Assembly: GCA_963933055.1 (NCBI GenBank)
Contig: CAWVSY010000041.1
Location: forward strand, 1 to 34,541
From: Oleispira sp963933055
GTDB lineage: Bacteria > Pseudomonadota > Gammaproteobacteria > Pseudomonadales > Oceanobacteraceae
Reading direction: 5' to 3'
Length of the DNA stretch: 34,541 nt
The position numbers and the translations under genes were made by a program. Below are positions 22,119-31,246 of this stretch, piece by piece. The notes beneath the pieces were generated by a model that did not search any database, was not told where the DNA came from, and worked only from the letters and a program-made list of their open reading frames with translations. Position 1 is the stretch's first letter. Every line of letters begins with the position of its first letter.

Positions 22119-25100
22119 TTATTCTGCAAACAGCGCTGTTACTTCCTGAGCTGTCAGTGCCTTGTGATAAAGTTTTACATTATCAAAGGCTTGGCCATCT
22201 CTCATGCTGCATACCTGAGGATCTCCCTCCACAGCGGCATTAACACACGCTAATCCTGCATGACCACCGATACGAAATGGCGAACCACCTCCGTAGCTTG
22301 TGCTATTCATGGCGGCCATAATCGGACCACTTCCTATCGGAAGGTCTGCTTGAGTTGGTAGAGCAATACCATCAAGATAGCCACGCAATTGATTATTTTC
22401 GCGATCAATCACCATCACGGCATGATGCCAACTACCATCCACTAAGGCATTTTCTTGAGCAATCTGAGCTACATTATTCTTCATTAAGCGATCACGATAA
22501 CTGGCCTGCATTTCTAAGCTGCTACCATCAGTACGAATTTCCCAGCCACCATATTGCATGTTATTAGGAACAGCAGATGATTTGCCCATCAATAGCTTCT
22601 TACCTTCGATAGCAGAATACTTAAACCATAAGGCCGCCGTAAAACTGTTATGCCCCGGATCAAGTTTATGAGGCAGCAAGCTATGACCAATACCATCATC
22701 GGCTTCTTCATCAGAAGCTATTAACGGAATTGATAACGCTTGATTGCTTTGATTATTAGGCCCTAGTACCTGCACATCAGCAAGATGCGATGCTGGGGTA
22801 AGACGAGCCAAATCGGGTGCCGACAAATCATTACCTTGCCCAGATAAATCGGTCACTACATCCTCATTCAGCGTATCCATATCCCAATGACCGGTTAAGC
22901 CATTGGTCAAAACTTGAATTTGCACAGGGCCCCGCGTTTTATAACGCCCATCCGTTGCCACATACGCGAACTGATCAACTCCAACAAAACCAACGGCAGG
23001 GGTATAGTGCAAACTGCCATCTCGGTTTTGTCTGACACGGCCATTTTCTAGCGTTGTAGCATCAAAACTTTCAATGGTTAATACATCACCATTCGCATCA
23101 TAATCATTTGCTAACGGATCAATCGAAGCAGACTGATCTTGGTAAACGGTTAAATAATCTTTAAACGTCGCCGGTAACATCGGATTGCTCAAGGCCTCTG
23201 CCGGTTTGAACTTAGATCCCTCTTGTAAACGTTTTGTTGTTTTCCACGCCTGCATATTTCCCATCTGCGTTGATGGTTGTTGAATATGATTGTTATTATC
23301 GGTTTGTTCACCATGGCCTAAATCAAAGTTATGGCCAACTTCATGAATAAAACCCCAATTCATCGTATAGTTAGCAACACAACCTAACCAATCACCGCCC
23401 CCCCAACAATAGCCAACACCATGAGGATCTTGAAAATCCATACGGAAGTTTGTGCTATCGGTTGCGACAGGTCGCTCTTGAGTCGCTTCAGAAATCACGC
23501 CATTCACTTCAATTAATGAACGGCCAATGTCCCAACGTAAGCCCGTCTTTTGCGCCCAGACATAATCCAACTCATTAATGTGCCCTTCCATCTGCGCGAT
23601 GGCATTAATAATATTGCCACCCGCTTCATCTTTAAACTGACTATTCTCATGTAAGAACGAAACACGCGCGAGATTATTATGAAAATCACGCCCCGGTTGT
23701 GGCAAATACAAACGATTATCTATAGACGCAGGAATATAAAAATCGATCATCATTTCTCTTGTTGAATGCTCGCTATTTCCTAACGCATCCGTATTAATTT
23801 GATCACTGATATCGAGAGTAGAGCTCCACTGTTGACTGTCTCCGCCCCAACCTGAAAGGTAAATCGTACCCGCTTCATCAACAACACCGGTCACAACTTG
23901 ATAAGGATTATTCGAAACATAACCACGATAAGTTCTGATTTCTGGCATCGGAGAAATGGCCTGAAATTGCTGAAAGCGGCGAGCATCAAAGGTTAATAAC
24001 TGGAAATTGGGAGAGCGTACGGAATGCTTTGCTAACTCAAGAAAGACATCCTCATTATCAATATTAACCGTTAGCGATAACGTTTGTGGCAAGCCCTCAC
24101 CCACGGTTTTGCCTTCATCAATCACTACCGTATCAACCTGCGTCGCAGGAGACCAACGAATACCCGCAGGGCCTGTGCTTTCAAAGCGTATGTAATAACG
24201 ATCACCTGGCACAATATTCGGCAAAGAGAATGAATTATTTCCCGCCAGCAATTCACCCAAAGTCATTTGATACTGCCAGCCTTGAGATGACTCACCGGCA
24301 TCCGCATTACCGTAATAAACGATCACTGGAAAACCAGCAGCACTTGCCGCAACAAGGTATTCAATCGTAATTTCATTACCCAAAGTCTCAAAACTAGATT
24401 GATACGCTGTTTGCACTTCAACTTCTGTAGGAAGCAAACTACTTAACGGAATGAAATAACTTGCGGATAATGGTTGTTTAACAATACCAGGTCCCTGCCA
24501 AGCAACGGACAGATGATCACGACCACCGCCTTCTTTGTGCAAGACTTCAAAATAATAATACTGCCCTGCTACTAATGAAATATCGCGCTTAAGCACCTTA
24601 CGATCATGCCAAGCATCAATACGGGTATAACCTGTAACTTTCGCAATGGCTTGGGCTTTATTCATGCTCATATCGGCACTGATACGAACTTCACTATCAT
24701 CATCAGAAGCAACCCAAAAAGTATACTCCCCAGATGTAGGAACTCTTAAATAGCCTGCTAAACGTTGGCCATAATCATCCCCCATATTAACGAGGCTTTT
24801 AACTTCGGTTAAAATATTTTGAATGGATGAGGATTTTTTCGTATTAATAAGGTCAATTTTATTGCCATCAATGTCATTCCAAACCTGCTGAAAAATACCT
24901 GTTTTATTCAAGCGCTTAGAATCAACAACGTTAACATTTACCGCCGCGATACTTGATTTACCAGCCAATTCGATTTTGACAACCAATTCAAAAATTCGAC
25001 TTTCATCAACCTCAGGCATTCGCGCCAGAGACAGCTCACCTAAATTATTTATCGAAAAATATCCATCAGCATTACCCGATTCAATGGTCACAACAGGGGT

Positions 25101-26042
25101 AGCTTCAGCCTGAAATAACAATGTTGCAAAAACACTATTCGCGGCCGCATTCCCTGCGACGGCATAATCAAAAGAAGGGTAATCAAAAATAGGCGTGCCG
25201 GGAGCATATTCTATTGTCGACGCATTTAAAATAGTAGATCGTGCACTGCTATTACCCGCAGAATCCAGTGCTTCAATTTCAAAATCATACGCAGTGCCCG
25301 CTACCAGAGCATTCACTTGCAATTCTGTTTCGTAGCCTTGGTGAATTAACTGATCATTTTGATAAACACGGTACAGTACAGGCGTATTATTCTCATCAAG
25401 CGAAGCAACCCAGCTGAATTTAATATGATTGGGACCTGTCGAGATTAGCGAGATGTCAGAAACAATAGAAGGGGAAGTAAAATCATCCATCTGAATTAAT
25501 AAAAGCTTACTTAGCGCAGATTCATTGCCAGAAATATCAAACGCTTTTACCATCAACTTATAAAGCTTAGCGCTTTTTAAACCTGTTAACTCAAATGCGG
25601 TATTAACCGTTGTCGCTATTTTCTGGCCATCTTCATAAATATCATAATGGCTGATGCCTCTATTATCAGATGCGGCATTCCACTCTAATAATATTTTGTC
25701 ATCTTCTAACTTTATCCAATTTAAATTCTGTACGGGCAATGGATTTTTTAAATCGAGAGGCAAACGCAAAAACTCATTACCGATAACCGCTCTTTCAATA
25801 CCAGGCCCTTGCCAAGCGACAGAAAGATGATCACTACCACCATCTTCTGTCATGATCGCCTTAATATAATAAGGCTTACCAGCAACCAGAGTTTGTACTG
25901 ACGACTTCTGTGATCGATAACGATCCCACTCTTGTGAATAACTACGAGAAGTTAAGTGCGCAATTTTTACAGCATCTTCTGATTTTTCACTATCACAGCT
26001 CTGACTGATCATCAGAAGCCATCCAAAAATAATAATCACCAC
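22119..26042 (-). CDS. Large secreted metallopeptidase-like protein, 3' part of a frameshifted gene
   Basis: This is an open frame of 1307 residues. The GTG at its head is not a real start: residues up to about 16 are out-of-frame sequence of the preceding PA14 domain, and the true frame resumes near 25994. Domains in order are: the rest of PA14 domain 1 (DHLSVAWQGPGIE), two fibronectin III-like domains, a cadherin-like segment, and a complete second PA14 domain (GYLRVPTSGEYTFWVASDD). After a linker comes a zinc metallopeptidase-like domain with HEVGHNFDLGH (23313-23345), then a cadherin/Ig-like tandem repeat unit (NDYDANGDVLTIESF), and a C-terminal LamG/concanavalin-like domain (SWHHAVMV, AFDNVKLYHKAL). 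The likely job is an outer-membrane or secreted protease/adhesin acting on glycans or proteins. As written the gene is probably inactive unless the frameshift is suppressed. Confidence 0.82.
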   Translation of the reverse strand: MVIIIFGWLLMISQSCDSEKSEDAVKIAHLTSRSYSQEWDRYRSQKSSVQTLVAGKPYYIKAIMTEDGGSDHLSVAWQGPGIERAVIGNEFLRLPLDLKNPLPVQNLNWIKLEDDKILLEWNAASDNRGISHYDIYEDGQKIATTVNTAFELTGLKSAKLYKLMVKAFDISGNESALSKLLLIQMDDFTSPSIVSDISLISTGPNHIKFSWVASLDENNTPVLYRVYQNDQLIHQGYETELQVNALVAGTAYDFEIEALDSAGNSSARSTILNASTIEYAPGTPIFDYPSFDYAVAGNAAANSVFATLLFQAEATPVVTIESGNADGYFSINNLGELSLARMPEVDESRIFELVVKIELAGKSSIAAVNVNVVDSKRLNKTGIFQQVWNDIDGNKIDLINTKKSSSIQNILTEVKSLVNMGDDYGQRLAGYLRVPTSGEYTFWVASDDDSEVRISADMSMNKAQAIAKVTGYTRIDAWHDRKVLKRDISLVAGQYYYFEVLHKEGGGRDHLSVAWQGPGIVKQPLSASYFIPLSSLLPTEVEVQTAYQSSFETLGNEITIEYLVAASAAGFPVIVYYGNADAGESSQGWQYQMTLGELLAGNNSFSLPNIVPGDRYYIRFESTGPAGIRWSPATQVDTVVIDEGKTVGEGLPQTLSLTVNIDNEDVFLELAKHSVRSPNFQLLTFDARRFQQFQAISPMPEIRTYRGYVSNNPYQVVTGVVDEAGTIYLSGWGGDSQQWSSTLDISDQINTDALGNSEHSTREMMIDFYIPASIDNRLYLPQPGRDFHNNLARVSFLHENSQFKDEAGGNIINAIAQMEGHINELDYVWAQKTGLRWDIGRSLIEVNGVISEATQERPVATDSTNFRMDFQDPHGVGYCWGGGDWLGCVANYTMNWGFIHEVGHNFDLGHGEQTDNNNHIQQPSTQMGNMQAWKTTKRLQEGSKFKPAEALSNPMLPATFKDYLTVYQDQSASIDPLANDYDANGDVLTIESFDATTLENGRVRQNRDGSLHYTPAVGFVGVDQFAYVATDGRYKTRGPVQIQVLTNGLTGHWDMDTLNEDVVTDLSGQGNDLSAPDLARLTPASHLADVQVLGPNNQSNQALSIPLIASDEEADDGIGHSLLPHKLDPGHNSFTAALWFKYSAIEGKKLLMGKSSAVPNNMQYGGWEIRTDGSSLEMQASYRDRLMKNNVAQIAQENALVDGSWHHAVMVIDRENNQLRGYLDGIALPTQADLPIGSGPIMAAMNSTSYGGGSPFRIGGHAGLACVNAAVEGDPQVCSMRDGQAFDNVKLYHKALTAQEVTALFAE

Positions 26043-26895
26043 TCACAGGGGGAATAATGTAACCCTGCATCACCTGGCCATAATTATTATCAACATCAGA
26101 AGGGGCAACAAACTCAGGCTCTATCGTTGTTTCTGTTGGCGCATCAGGGTAATTTTTCAGCGATTTTAATGTATTAATATTATAAGTAATGCTTTTATCT
26201 TTAAATACTTGGCGGCTTAGACCTTGGTTTTCACCATTGGCGGTTAACGGAAAAATACCAACCTTAATTTGGCGAGTAGTCACACTATAACCATCACTTA
26301 CTTCAATCGTCAGTAATACCGTTTTTCCAGACAGACTTAATAGGCTGCTAGCCACTCGAACGGTGCCTTCGCGATCAATTTCGAACAACGCACTATTAAC
26401 AGTATAAGCTAATTGATGGCCATCAGCATCGGAAGCGTTAACCTGAGCAGCAACATCACCTGGTGCAAGCGTATCCAATAAGATCTTTGTTTCTAGCGGA
26501 TCAACCACGGGGGCTGTGTTCATGATGGATTGTGCGGTAATCGTTTGAGTACTTGATTCACTGCCATTTTCATTAAAGGCTATCACCTCATAGCGATAAC
26601 GATTATTGGCGACTAAACCGGTATCGGTATAAGTAAATAAGCCTTTTTCAACAATAGCAATCTGCTCACCATTACGACGAATAAGATAGCCAGCCGCGCG
26701 ATTATCATCTGCCCAACGCAATACGACCTTATCCACCCCAGTACTAAAAATAACTAAGTCAGTAACAGCAGGAACTTCAGCATTCGGGGCTTTGTCATCT
26801 ACATTTGGATTAATATTAGCGCTTTCAGAAGCCTTGCCAGAATCACCACAAGCAGACAGCATTAGGGTGAACAATACCCCGATTAAATACTTCAT
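25993..26895 (-). CDS. Lipoprotein N-terminus with FN3, cadherin-like and PA14 start: 5' part of the frameshifted gene
   Basis: This 300-residue frame starts with a lipoprotein signal, MKYLIGVLFTLMLSACGDSG, with the lipobox cysteine at residue 16. Next comes a fibronectin III-like domain (about 40-125), a cadherin-like domain (about 130-215, NTAPVVDPLE...) and the first half of a PA14 domain (from about 225), ending abruptly at WMASDDQSEL. The next codons in this frame are TGA TAG TGA. PA14 continues in the +1 frame (DSEKSEDAVKIAHLTS...). Compared with the second PA14 domain, about three residues are missing at the junction (25992-25998), suggesting a small deletion rather than a simple base error. 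The intact protein would have about 1590 residues. Confidence 0.85.
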   Translation of the reverse strand: MKYLIGVLFTLMLSACGDSGKASESANINPNVDDKAPNAEVPAVTDLVIFSTGVDKVVLRWADDNRAAGYLIRRNGEQIAIVEKGLFTYTDTGLVANNRYRYEVIAFNENGSESSTQTITAQSIMNTAPVVDPLETKILLDTLAPGDVAAQVNASDADGHQLAYTVNSALFEIDREGTVRVASSLLSLSGKTVLLTIEVSDGYSVTTRQIKVGIFPLTANGENQGLSRQVFKDKSITYNINTLKSLKNYPDAPTETTIEPEFVAPSDVDNNYGQVMQGYIIPPVSGDYYFWMASDDQSEL

Positions 26896-27059
26896 TACCG
26901 AACCTTACTTTATTATTGCTATTAGCTGCGTCAAAGCGCATGTTTTAAAAGGCGCATAGTAACAACATGAAGAATAAATTAAGTGTCGGTAGTCACACTC
27001 TAAATATCTCTTTTTACTCAGTATGAAATTTATTGGGGTGAGGTATTTTTAACCAGACG

Positions 27060-27413
27060 CTATACCAAAACTTGGCGCGTATTGGCGATAAAGAAATGAA
27101 CTTGCTCTTCCACGATAGGAGCAACCATTTCTTCAGGACGACGGTCATTAGGACACGCCATACTCGGCGTCGTACCAAACAATCGACAAATCAACGGGCG
27201 ATCTTCATAAACCGTGCACCCATCAGGGCCTAGGTGCACACAATTCAAATGTTCCAAGGCGGCATCGTGCTCAGCATCCGACTTTATAGGCAAGCGTGAC
27301 ATCTCTTCAGAAGATGCAGTCACAGGGCCGCAACAGTCATGACAGCCCTTCACACATTCAAACGATGGAATTTGCTCACGCAAACGGACGATAATATCTC
27401 GGTTATTAATCAT
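27060..27413 (-). CDS. YkgJ-family cysteine cluster protein
   Basis: This 117-residue protein has the family's metal-binding cysteine array: CVKGCHDCC near residue 20, LNCVHLGPDGCTVYEDRPLICRLFG in the middle and MACPND near the end. The family is annotated as iron- or zinc-chelating without a defined function. I place the start at the ATG at 27413 because AGGGAGA lies six bases upstream; the longer frame to 27464 adds 17 residues without such a site. It follows creD on the same strand after 80 bases and could be read from the cre transcript. Confidence 0.85.
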   Translation of the reverse strand: MINNRDIIVRLREQIPSFECVKGCHDCCGPVTASSEEMSRLPIKSDAEHDAALEHLNCVHLGPDGCTVYEDRPLICRLFGTTPSMACPNDRRPEEMVAPIVEEQVHFFIANTRQVLV

Positions 27414-27493
27414 TAGTATTCTCCCTAAACTGCTCTTACCATTAATACCTATTATTATGCGCACTATACACCGCCATCACGCTTGGGGCTTGC

Positions 27494-28891
27494 TTAATTA
27501 TCTGCCCTAACCTTGCTTCCACCTTCTACCTGATACCAATCTATATTCCGAGTAGCCATCATAACCGCTGCCAAGACAATGAATACCAGAGCAGAACCCA
27601 TTAATAATGCAAAATCTTCAGCACTCACAATGATATACAGAGTGAAATACAATAAAGTTAATAAGCCACCAAATAGAAACGCTGTTTTCTTATTCCTTAA
27701 TACAGTAATTAGATAAAAACTGATTAAAAGCACACTGCCAAAAGCGGCAATTAAATAGGATAATAAGAAATTCATATGCTCAGATAAGGATAATAACAAT
27801 AAATAAAATAATGCGATGGCCAAACCGACCAAAGCATACTGAATTGGATGAATAGGAAGCCTCTTCAGTATTTCAAAAAGAAAAAAGGCAACAAATATTA
27901 ATACAATAAATAAAAAACCGTATTTCAAAGAACGTTCAGATTGCAGATAAATATTAACAGGTTCAATAAAGCCAACACCAAAACTGCCTTGCATAATATT
28001 TTCACATTTATTATTTTCACAAAGAGCCATTTTTTCTTCAATATTGCTAGCAAATGAACTCACTTCCCAAAGTGCATCAAAACCTTGATCGGAAATCGTT
28101 CGAGATAATGGTAAAAAATCACCTTGGAATTTAGGGTGTGGCCAAGGTGAACTCAGCGATAATTGATAATTAAGAGCCGTAGGATAAAATTTTATCTCAT
28201 CCATACCACGCAGACTTAAATCAAGAGAAAAAGGAAATAGCAACTCAACATTGGCACTATTATTTGATGATGACTTAATTACTTTCAATAAATCTACCGA
28301 TAATGGCGCGTGTATACCACGATCCATAAAAGATAGCTGACTACCGGCTTTAAAGGCATATTCTTTAGTGCTCCACTTCAATAACGGAACACTATTAATA
28401 CCACGAGCATCACTGACCGCGACAGAAACGTAAGGTTGATCGTAAGTAACCACGGCCCTTGGGCTTGGCAGTTTCACATGAATACCCTCAGCCATACTGT
28501 CTAAAGTGAAATTTCCACTGATGTTTAAATCTGTAGAATACACCGGAAACTGATAAATTCCTTGGTAGCGAATGTCGGTTTCGACGCGAGAAATAAGCTG
28601 CGCTTTTTCAGCAAGTATGTATTTCTTACCATTGCGGGTTTTATTACGCACAATTTTTCTCTTGCCATCTTCAGACCATTCTTCTGTTTTCCATTTAACA
28701 GAGTAAGGCACAACCAAGACAGGGCCAAATACCTTCTGTGTCCCTGTCCAGCTTCTGGCAACCGAACTTTTAGCCTCTCGTTGATAGTTCTGACGCTCCC
28801 AGATTGTGCCTGAAACACTCTCTAGCACCAACAGTAATATAACTCCAATAACAGCAATGACCGCCGTTTTTATTAACAATGTTTTGTTCAT
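27494..28891 (-). CDS. creD: Inner membrane protein CreD
   Basis: This 465-residue CreD-family protein has an N-terminal membrane helix (about 7-27) with the family start ...WERQNYQREAKSSVARSW, then a large periplasmic domain (about 35-325). Five or six C-terminal membrane helices follow (from about 330, including LPIHPIQYALVGLAIALFYLLLLSLSEH). In enterobacteria and Aeromonas, CreBC controls creD, and CreD affects envelope integrity and beta-lactam response; its biochemical activity is unknown. It follows creC after 94 bases with a good ribosome site (AGGAGG, 6 bases) and a CreB-tag-like sequence at 28942-28957. Confidence 0.94.
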   Translation of the reverse strand: MNKTLLIKTAVIAVIGVILLLVLESVSGTIWERQNYQREAKSSVARSWTGTQKVFGPVLVVPYSVKWKTEEWSEDGKRKIVRNKTRNGKKYILAEKAQLISRVETDIRYQGIYQFPVYSTDLNISGNFTLDSMAEGIHVKLPSPRAVVTYDQPYVSVAVSDARGINSVPLLKWSTKEYAFKAGSQLSFMDRGIHAPLSVDLLKVIKSSSNNSANVELLFPFSLDLSLRGMDEIKFYPTALNYQLSLSSPWPHPKFQGDFLPLSRTISDQGFDALWEVSSFASNIEEKMALCENNKCENIMQGSFGVGFIEPVNIYLQSERSLKYGFLFIVLIFVAFFLFEILKRLPIHPIQYALVGLAIALFYLLLLSLSEHMNFLLSYLIAAFGSVLLISFYLITVLRNKKTAFLFGGLLTLLYFTLYIIVSAEDFALLMGSALVFIVLAAVMMATRNIDWYQVEGGSKVRADN

Positions 28892-28941
28892 ATCGAGCCT
28901 CCTAGATAAATAGAAAGCTCACAATAATAGATAAATGTGTT

Positions 28942-28957
28942 CTGAAAATGTGCTGAG
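28942..28957 (-). promoter_or_regulatory. CreB-tag-like direct repeat upstream of creD
   Basis: On the minus strand CTCAG-N6-TTCAG has the 11-base spacing of the known CreB tag TTCAC-N6-TTCAC and matches 7 of 10 bases. It lies within a run of 11-base units beginning AGCACA/AGAACA, about 50 bases before the creD ATG. Plausible, not proven. Confidence 0.4.
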
Positions 28958-28985
28958 TGTGTGCTGTGCTAAATAAAGCAGAACT

Positions 28986-30416
28986 TTATGCTTTCGGTAA
29001 GGTAATCGACGCACAAGCACCACGAGATGCTAAGTTCTCAAGAGTAATACTTCCGCCATGCAGTTCAATGACTCGCTTAGAAAAGGTTAGCCCAAGACCA
29101 GAACTTCGCTTACCGCTTAATGGCCTAGGTAAAGAGTAGAAACGCTCAAATATACGCTCTAAAGCATAATCAGGAATGCCTTCTCCTTCATCGACAACTT
29201 CAATCGTGACATTATTTTTTTGTACTCGACACGCCACCGTGATGCGTCCCTGTTTGGGTGAGAATTCAATAGCATTCACAATGAGATTATCGACAACTTG
29301 CTGCAACATAAATTCATCGCCTAAAACATTCGCCTCACCTTCACAGCTAAGCAGAAGAATTATGCCTTTTCGATCAACGTCAATTTTTTTATATGCGACA
29401 ACCGCAGTCACTAAACTATTAAGATTAATACGCTGTGTTTTTTCTAAGTGTGACAAATTTTCTACACGAGCGACTTCAAGCATTCGCTGAATAAAACCAT
29501 CTAAACGCTGACTTTCTAATAAAATATTTGCGGTAAAATGTCGAAGATCTTCCTCCGGCATGGCAGGATCAATAATCTCTGCGGCCCCCATAATGGCCGA
29601 TAACGGACTTTTCATTTCATGCGTCATTGTCAGCAAATACTCTTCAACATATTCTTTGCCTGACAGCTGCTCTCTCATAGTTTTCATCGCCTCAGCCAGA
29701 GACGCTAATTCTGATTCACCCAGCTTAGGGGGTGTAATGTTCTTTCCTTTCGTAAGCTGTTTAGCATAACGCACTAATTTACGAATTGAGCCTGTTAACC
29801 AGTAAGAAAGTACAGCCCCGGCAAGTAAAGATAATACGAGAAATAAACCACCCCAATATTTAAGTTTGTTATTAATCAATGCAAAGAAAGGACGCAGCGA
29901 TTGATTACTTTTGGCTACCGTCAGAACACCAATAATATCGCCTTGATGTTTAATTGGGGCTGCTACATGCATAACCGAAGAGCTTTCATCACCCGCAATA
30001 TTTTGGCTACTTCGCGCTCCGTATTTCCCTTGTAAGGTTAAATACACATCATTCCATTGCGAGTAGTCTTCGCCGACAGCCAACCTAGCAGAATCATAAA
30101 TAACCCTACCCAATGCATTAGTTATATAAATTCGGATGCTAGAATCTTCTTTTTTCACCCCAAAAATAGTAGCGCTGTAATGACGTTTAAGAAAGTTATC
30201 AACATGCTGCGAAAATAGTTTTTCTTCTGATTTTAAAACAACAGGTAAAGCGAATTCAGCCAAAAGATTACTCATCTCTACCAGCGTCTCTTCAGTCGTT
30301 TGACGAATAGTCGGCTTAACCTGAGATGATACGACATTAAATCCCAAATAGGCTGCAATACCAATTAAAGCAAAGTACACCAGAAATACGCGTAAACTTA
30401 GATTAATAGAAGCCAT
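28986..30416 (-). CDS. creC: Sensor histidine kinase CreC
   Basis: This 476-residue inner-membrane sensor kinase has a first membrane helix at about 8-30, a periplasmic sensor domain at about 31-183, a second helix at about 187-208, HAMP at about 209-255, and HisKA with phospho-acceptor H266 in LLTMTHEMKSPLSA. The ATPase domain has the N box QQVVDNLIVNAIEFSP, G1 DEGEGIPDYAL and G2 SSGLGLTFSK. Length and wording agree with CreC. Its start overlaps the creB stop by one base (TAATG), so the pair is translationally coupled. It should phosphorylate CreB in response to an envelope or metabolic cue; the ligand is unknown. Confidence 0.93.
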   Translation of the reverse strand: MASINLSLRVFLVYFALIGIAAYLGFNVVSSQVKPTIRQTTEETLVEMSNLLAEFALPVVLKSEEKLFSQHVDNFLKRHYSATIFGVKKEDSSIRIYITNALGRVIYDSARLAVGEDYSQWNDVYLTLQGKYGARSSQNIAGDESSSVMHVAAPIKHQGDIIGVLTVAKSNQSLRPFFALINNKLKYWGGLFLVLSLLAGAVLSYWLTGSIRKLVRYAKQLTKGKNITPPKLGESELASLAEAMKTMREQLSGKEYVEEYLLTMTHEMKSPLSAIMGAAEIIDPAMPEEDLRHFTANILLESQRLDGFIQRMLEVARVENLSHLEKTQRINLNSLVTAVVAYKKIDVDRKGIILLLSCEGEANVLGDEFMLQQVVDNLIVNAIEFSPKQGRITVACRVQKNNVTIEVVDEGEGIPDYALERIFERFYSLPRPLSGKRSSGLGLTFSKRVIELHGGSITLENLASRGACASITLPKA

Positions 30417-31117
30417 TAAACAATTTCCAGACTGTAACCAATACCTCGATGGGTTTTGATAAATTCTTGCGTTTCATTCACCCCTTTTAATTTAGCGCGC
30501 AGTGTTTTTATATGAGTATCAACAACACGATCCATGCTGCTATCAGGTTCAAGCCATACTTTTTCTAATAACTCTTCACGTGAGTAAACACGTCTTGGGT
30601 GCTGTTTCATGACCTGTAATATACCAAATTCGTAGCGAGTAACGTCGATCAACGTCCCATAAAAATGAACTGTACGGTATTCATCATTCAAGACTAGAAT
30701 TTCAGGTTTCTTCATATCAGATTGCTCTACTGCTGTAGCAAAAGAAATCTGATAACGACGTAAGTTTGTTTTTACCCGCGCGACAAGTTCTCTGGGGCTG
30801 AAAGGCTTACAAATATAATCATCGGCTCCCATTTCCAACCCCACGACCCGATCAATTTCATCAGAGCGCGCCGTTAAAAATAATAGCGGCAGCTGAGATT
30901 TTTCACGTATTTGCCGACAGACTTCAAAGCCATCAATATCAGGTAGGCCAATGTCTAAAATAACCAAATCAATAACCTGCTGCTGAAAAATCACAAGCGC
31001 TTCCATACCGCTTACCGCATGTAATACTTCAAAGCTGGCCGCATTTAAAGCGTACTTAATATTATCAGCAATACTGGATTCGTCTTCAACTAATAGCACA
31101 CAAGCATTGGGCTTCAT
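30416..31117 (-). CDS. creB: Response regulator CreB
   Basis: This is a two-component response regulator with a receiver domain (phospho-acceptor Asp in LVILDIGLPDIDGFEV, residue 55 from this start; acidic pair VEDE; switch lysine in ICKPFSPREL) and a C-terminal OmpR/PhoB winged helix (VDTHIKTLRAKLKG). Partner of CreC, with which it overlaps by one base. I chose the ATG at 31117, which gives the standard N-terminus MKPNACVLLVEDE; a TTG at 31135 would add six residues. Neither has a clear ribosome site. The frame upstream is continuous with a truncated DCC-family reading frame that ends 33 bases earlier. Confidence 0.92.
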   Translation of the reverse strand: MKPNACVLLVEDESSIADNIKYALNAASFEVLHAVSGMEALVIFQQQVIDLVILDIGLPDIDGFEVCRQIREKSQLPLLFLTARSDEIDRVVGLEMGADDYICKPFSPRELVARVKTNLRRYQISFATAVEQSDMKKPEILVLNDEYRTVHFYGTLIDVTRYEFGILQVMKQHPRRVYSREELLEKVWLEPDSSMDRVVDTHIKTLRAKLKGVNETQEFIKTHRGIGYSLEIV

Positions 31118-31150
31118 AAAGGATTCAGCACTCAAGTATTTTAAGAGGTG

Positions 31151-31246
31151 TTATTGTAAGGCTTGTTGGAAGAAATTACAGAGTTTACAAACGCCATCGA
31201 ATAAAATGACTTTATCACCTGAACTGACATTCGGTGGTAGAGTCAT
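31151..31246 (-). pseudogene. Truncated DCC-family (DUF393) reading frame
   Basis: A 31-codon frame begins with an ATG directly after the stop of the small membrane protein gene (TAA then ATG, no gap). It contains VILFDGVCKLCNFF, the N-terminal signature of DCC-family thiol-disulfide oxidoreductase-like proteins (FDGxCxLC). Family members have about 110-140 residues; here a TAA comes after residue 31. It is in the same frame as creB. It is either the remnant of a DCC gene cut short by a deletion next to creB, or a short coupled leader. The motif match is clear but short. Confidence 0.6.

Noticed and set aside
24007..24370. Overlapping plus-strand frames inside the giant lipoprotein gene
   Set aside because: They are antisense to clear domain-coding sequence, with no plausible ribosome site or protein family.
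25980..25998. Programmed -1 slippage on the A5 run after the PA14 break
   Set aside because: Three stop codons in the incoming frame (TGA TAG TGA) precede the A-run, so ribosomes would never reach it in the needed frame.
25993..26042. Apparent lipoprotein-like start (IIIFGWLLMISQSC) at the head of the 1307-residue frame
   Set aside because: It is the out-of-frame reading of the PA14 segment FWMASDDQSEL; the codon used is GTG without a ribosome site, and the lipobox is poor.
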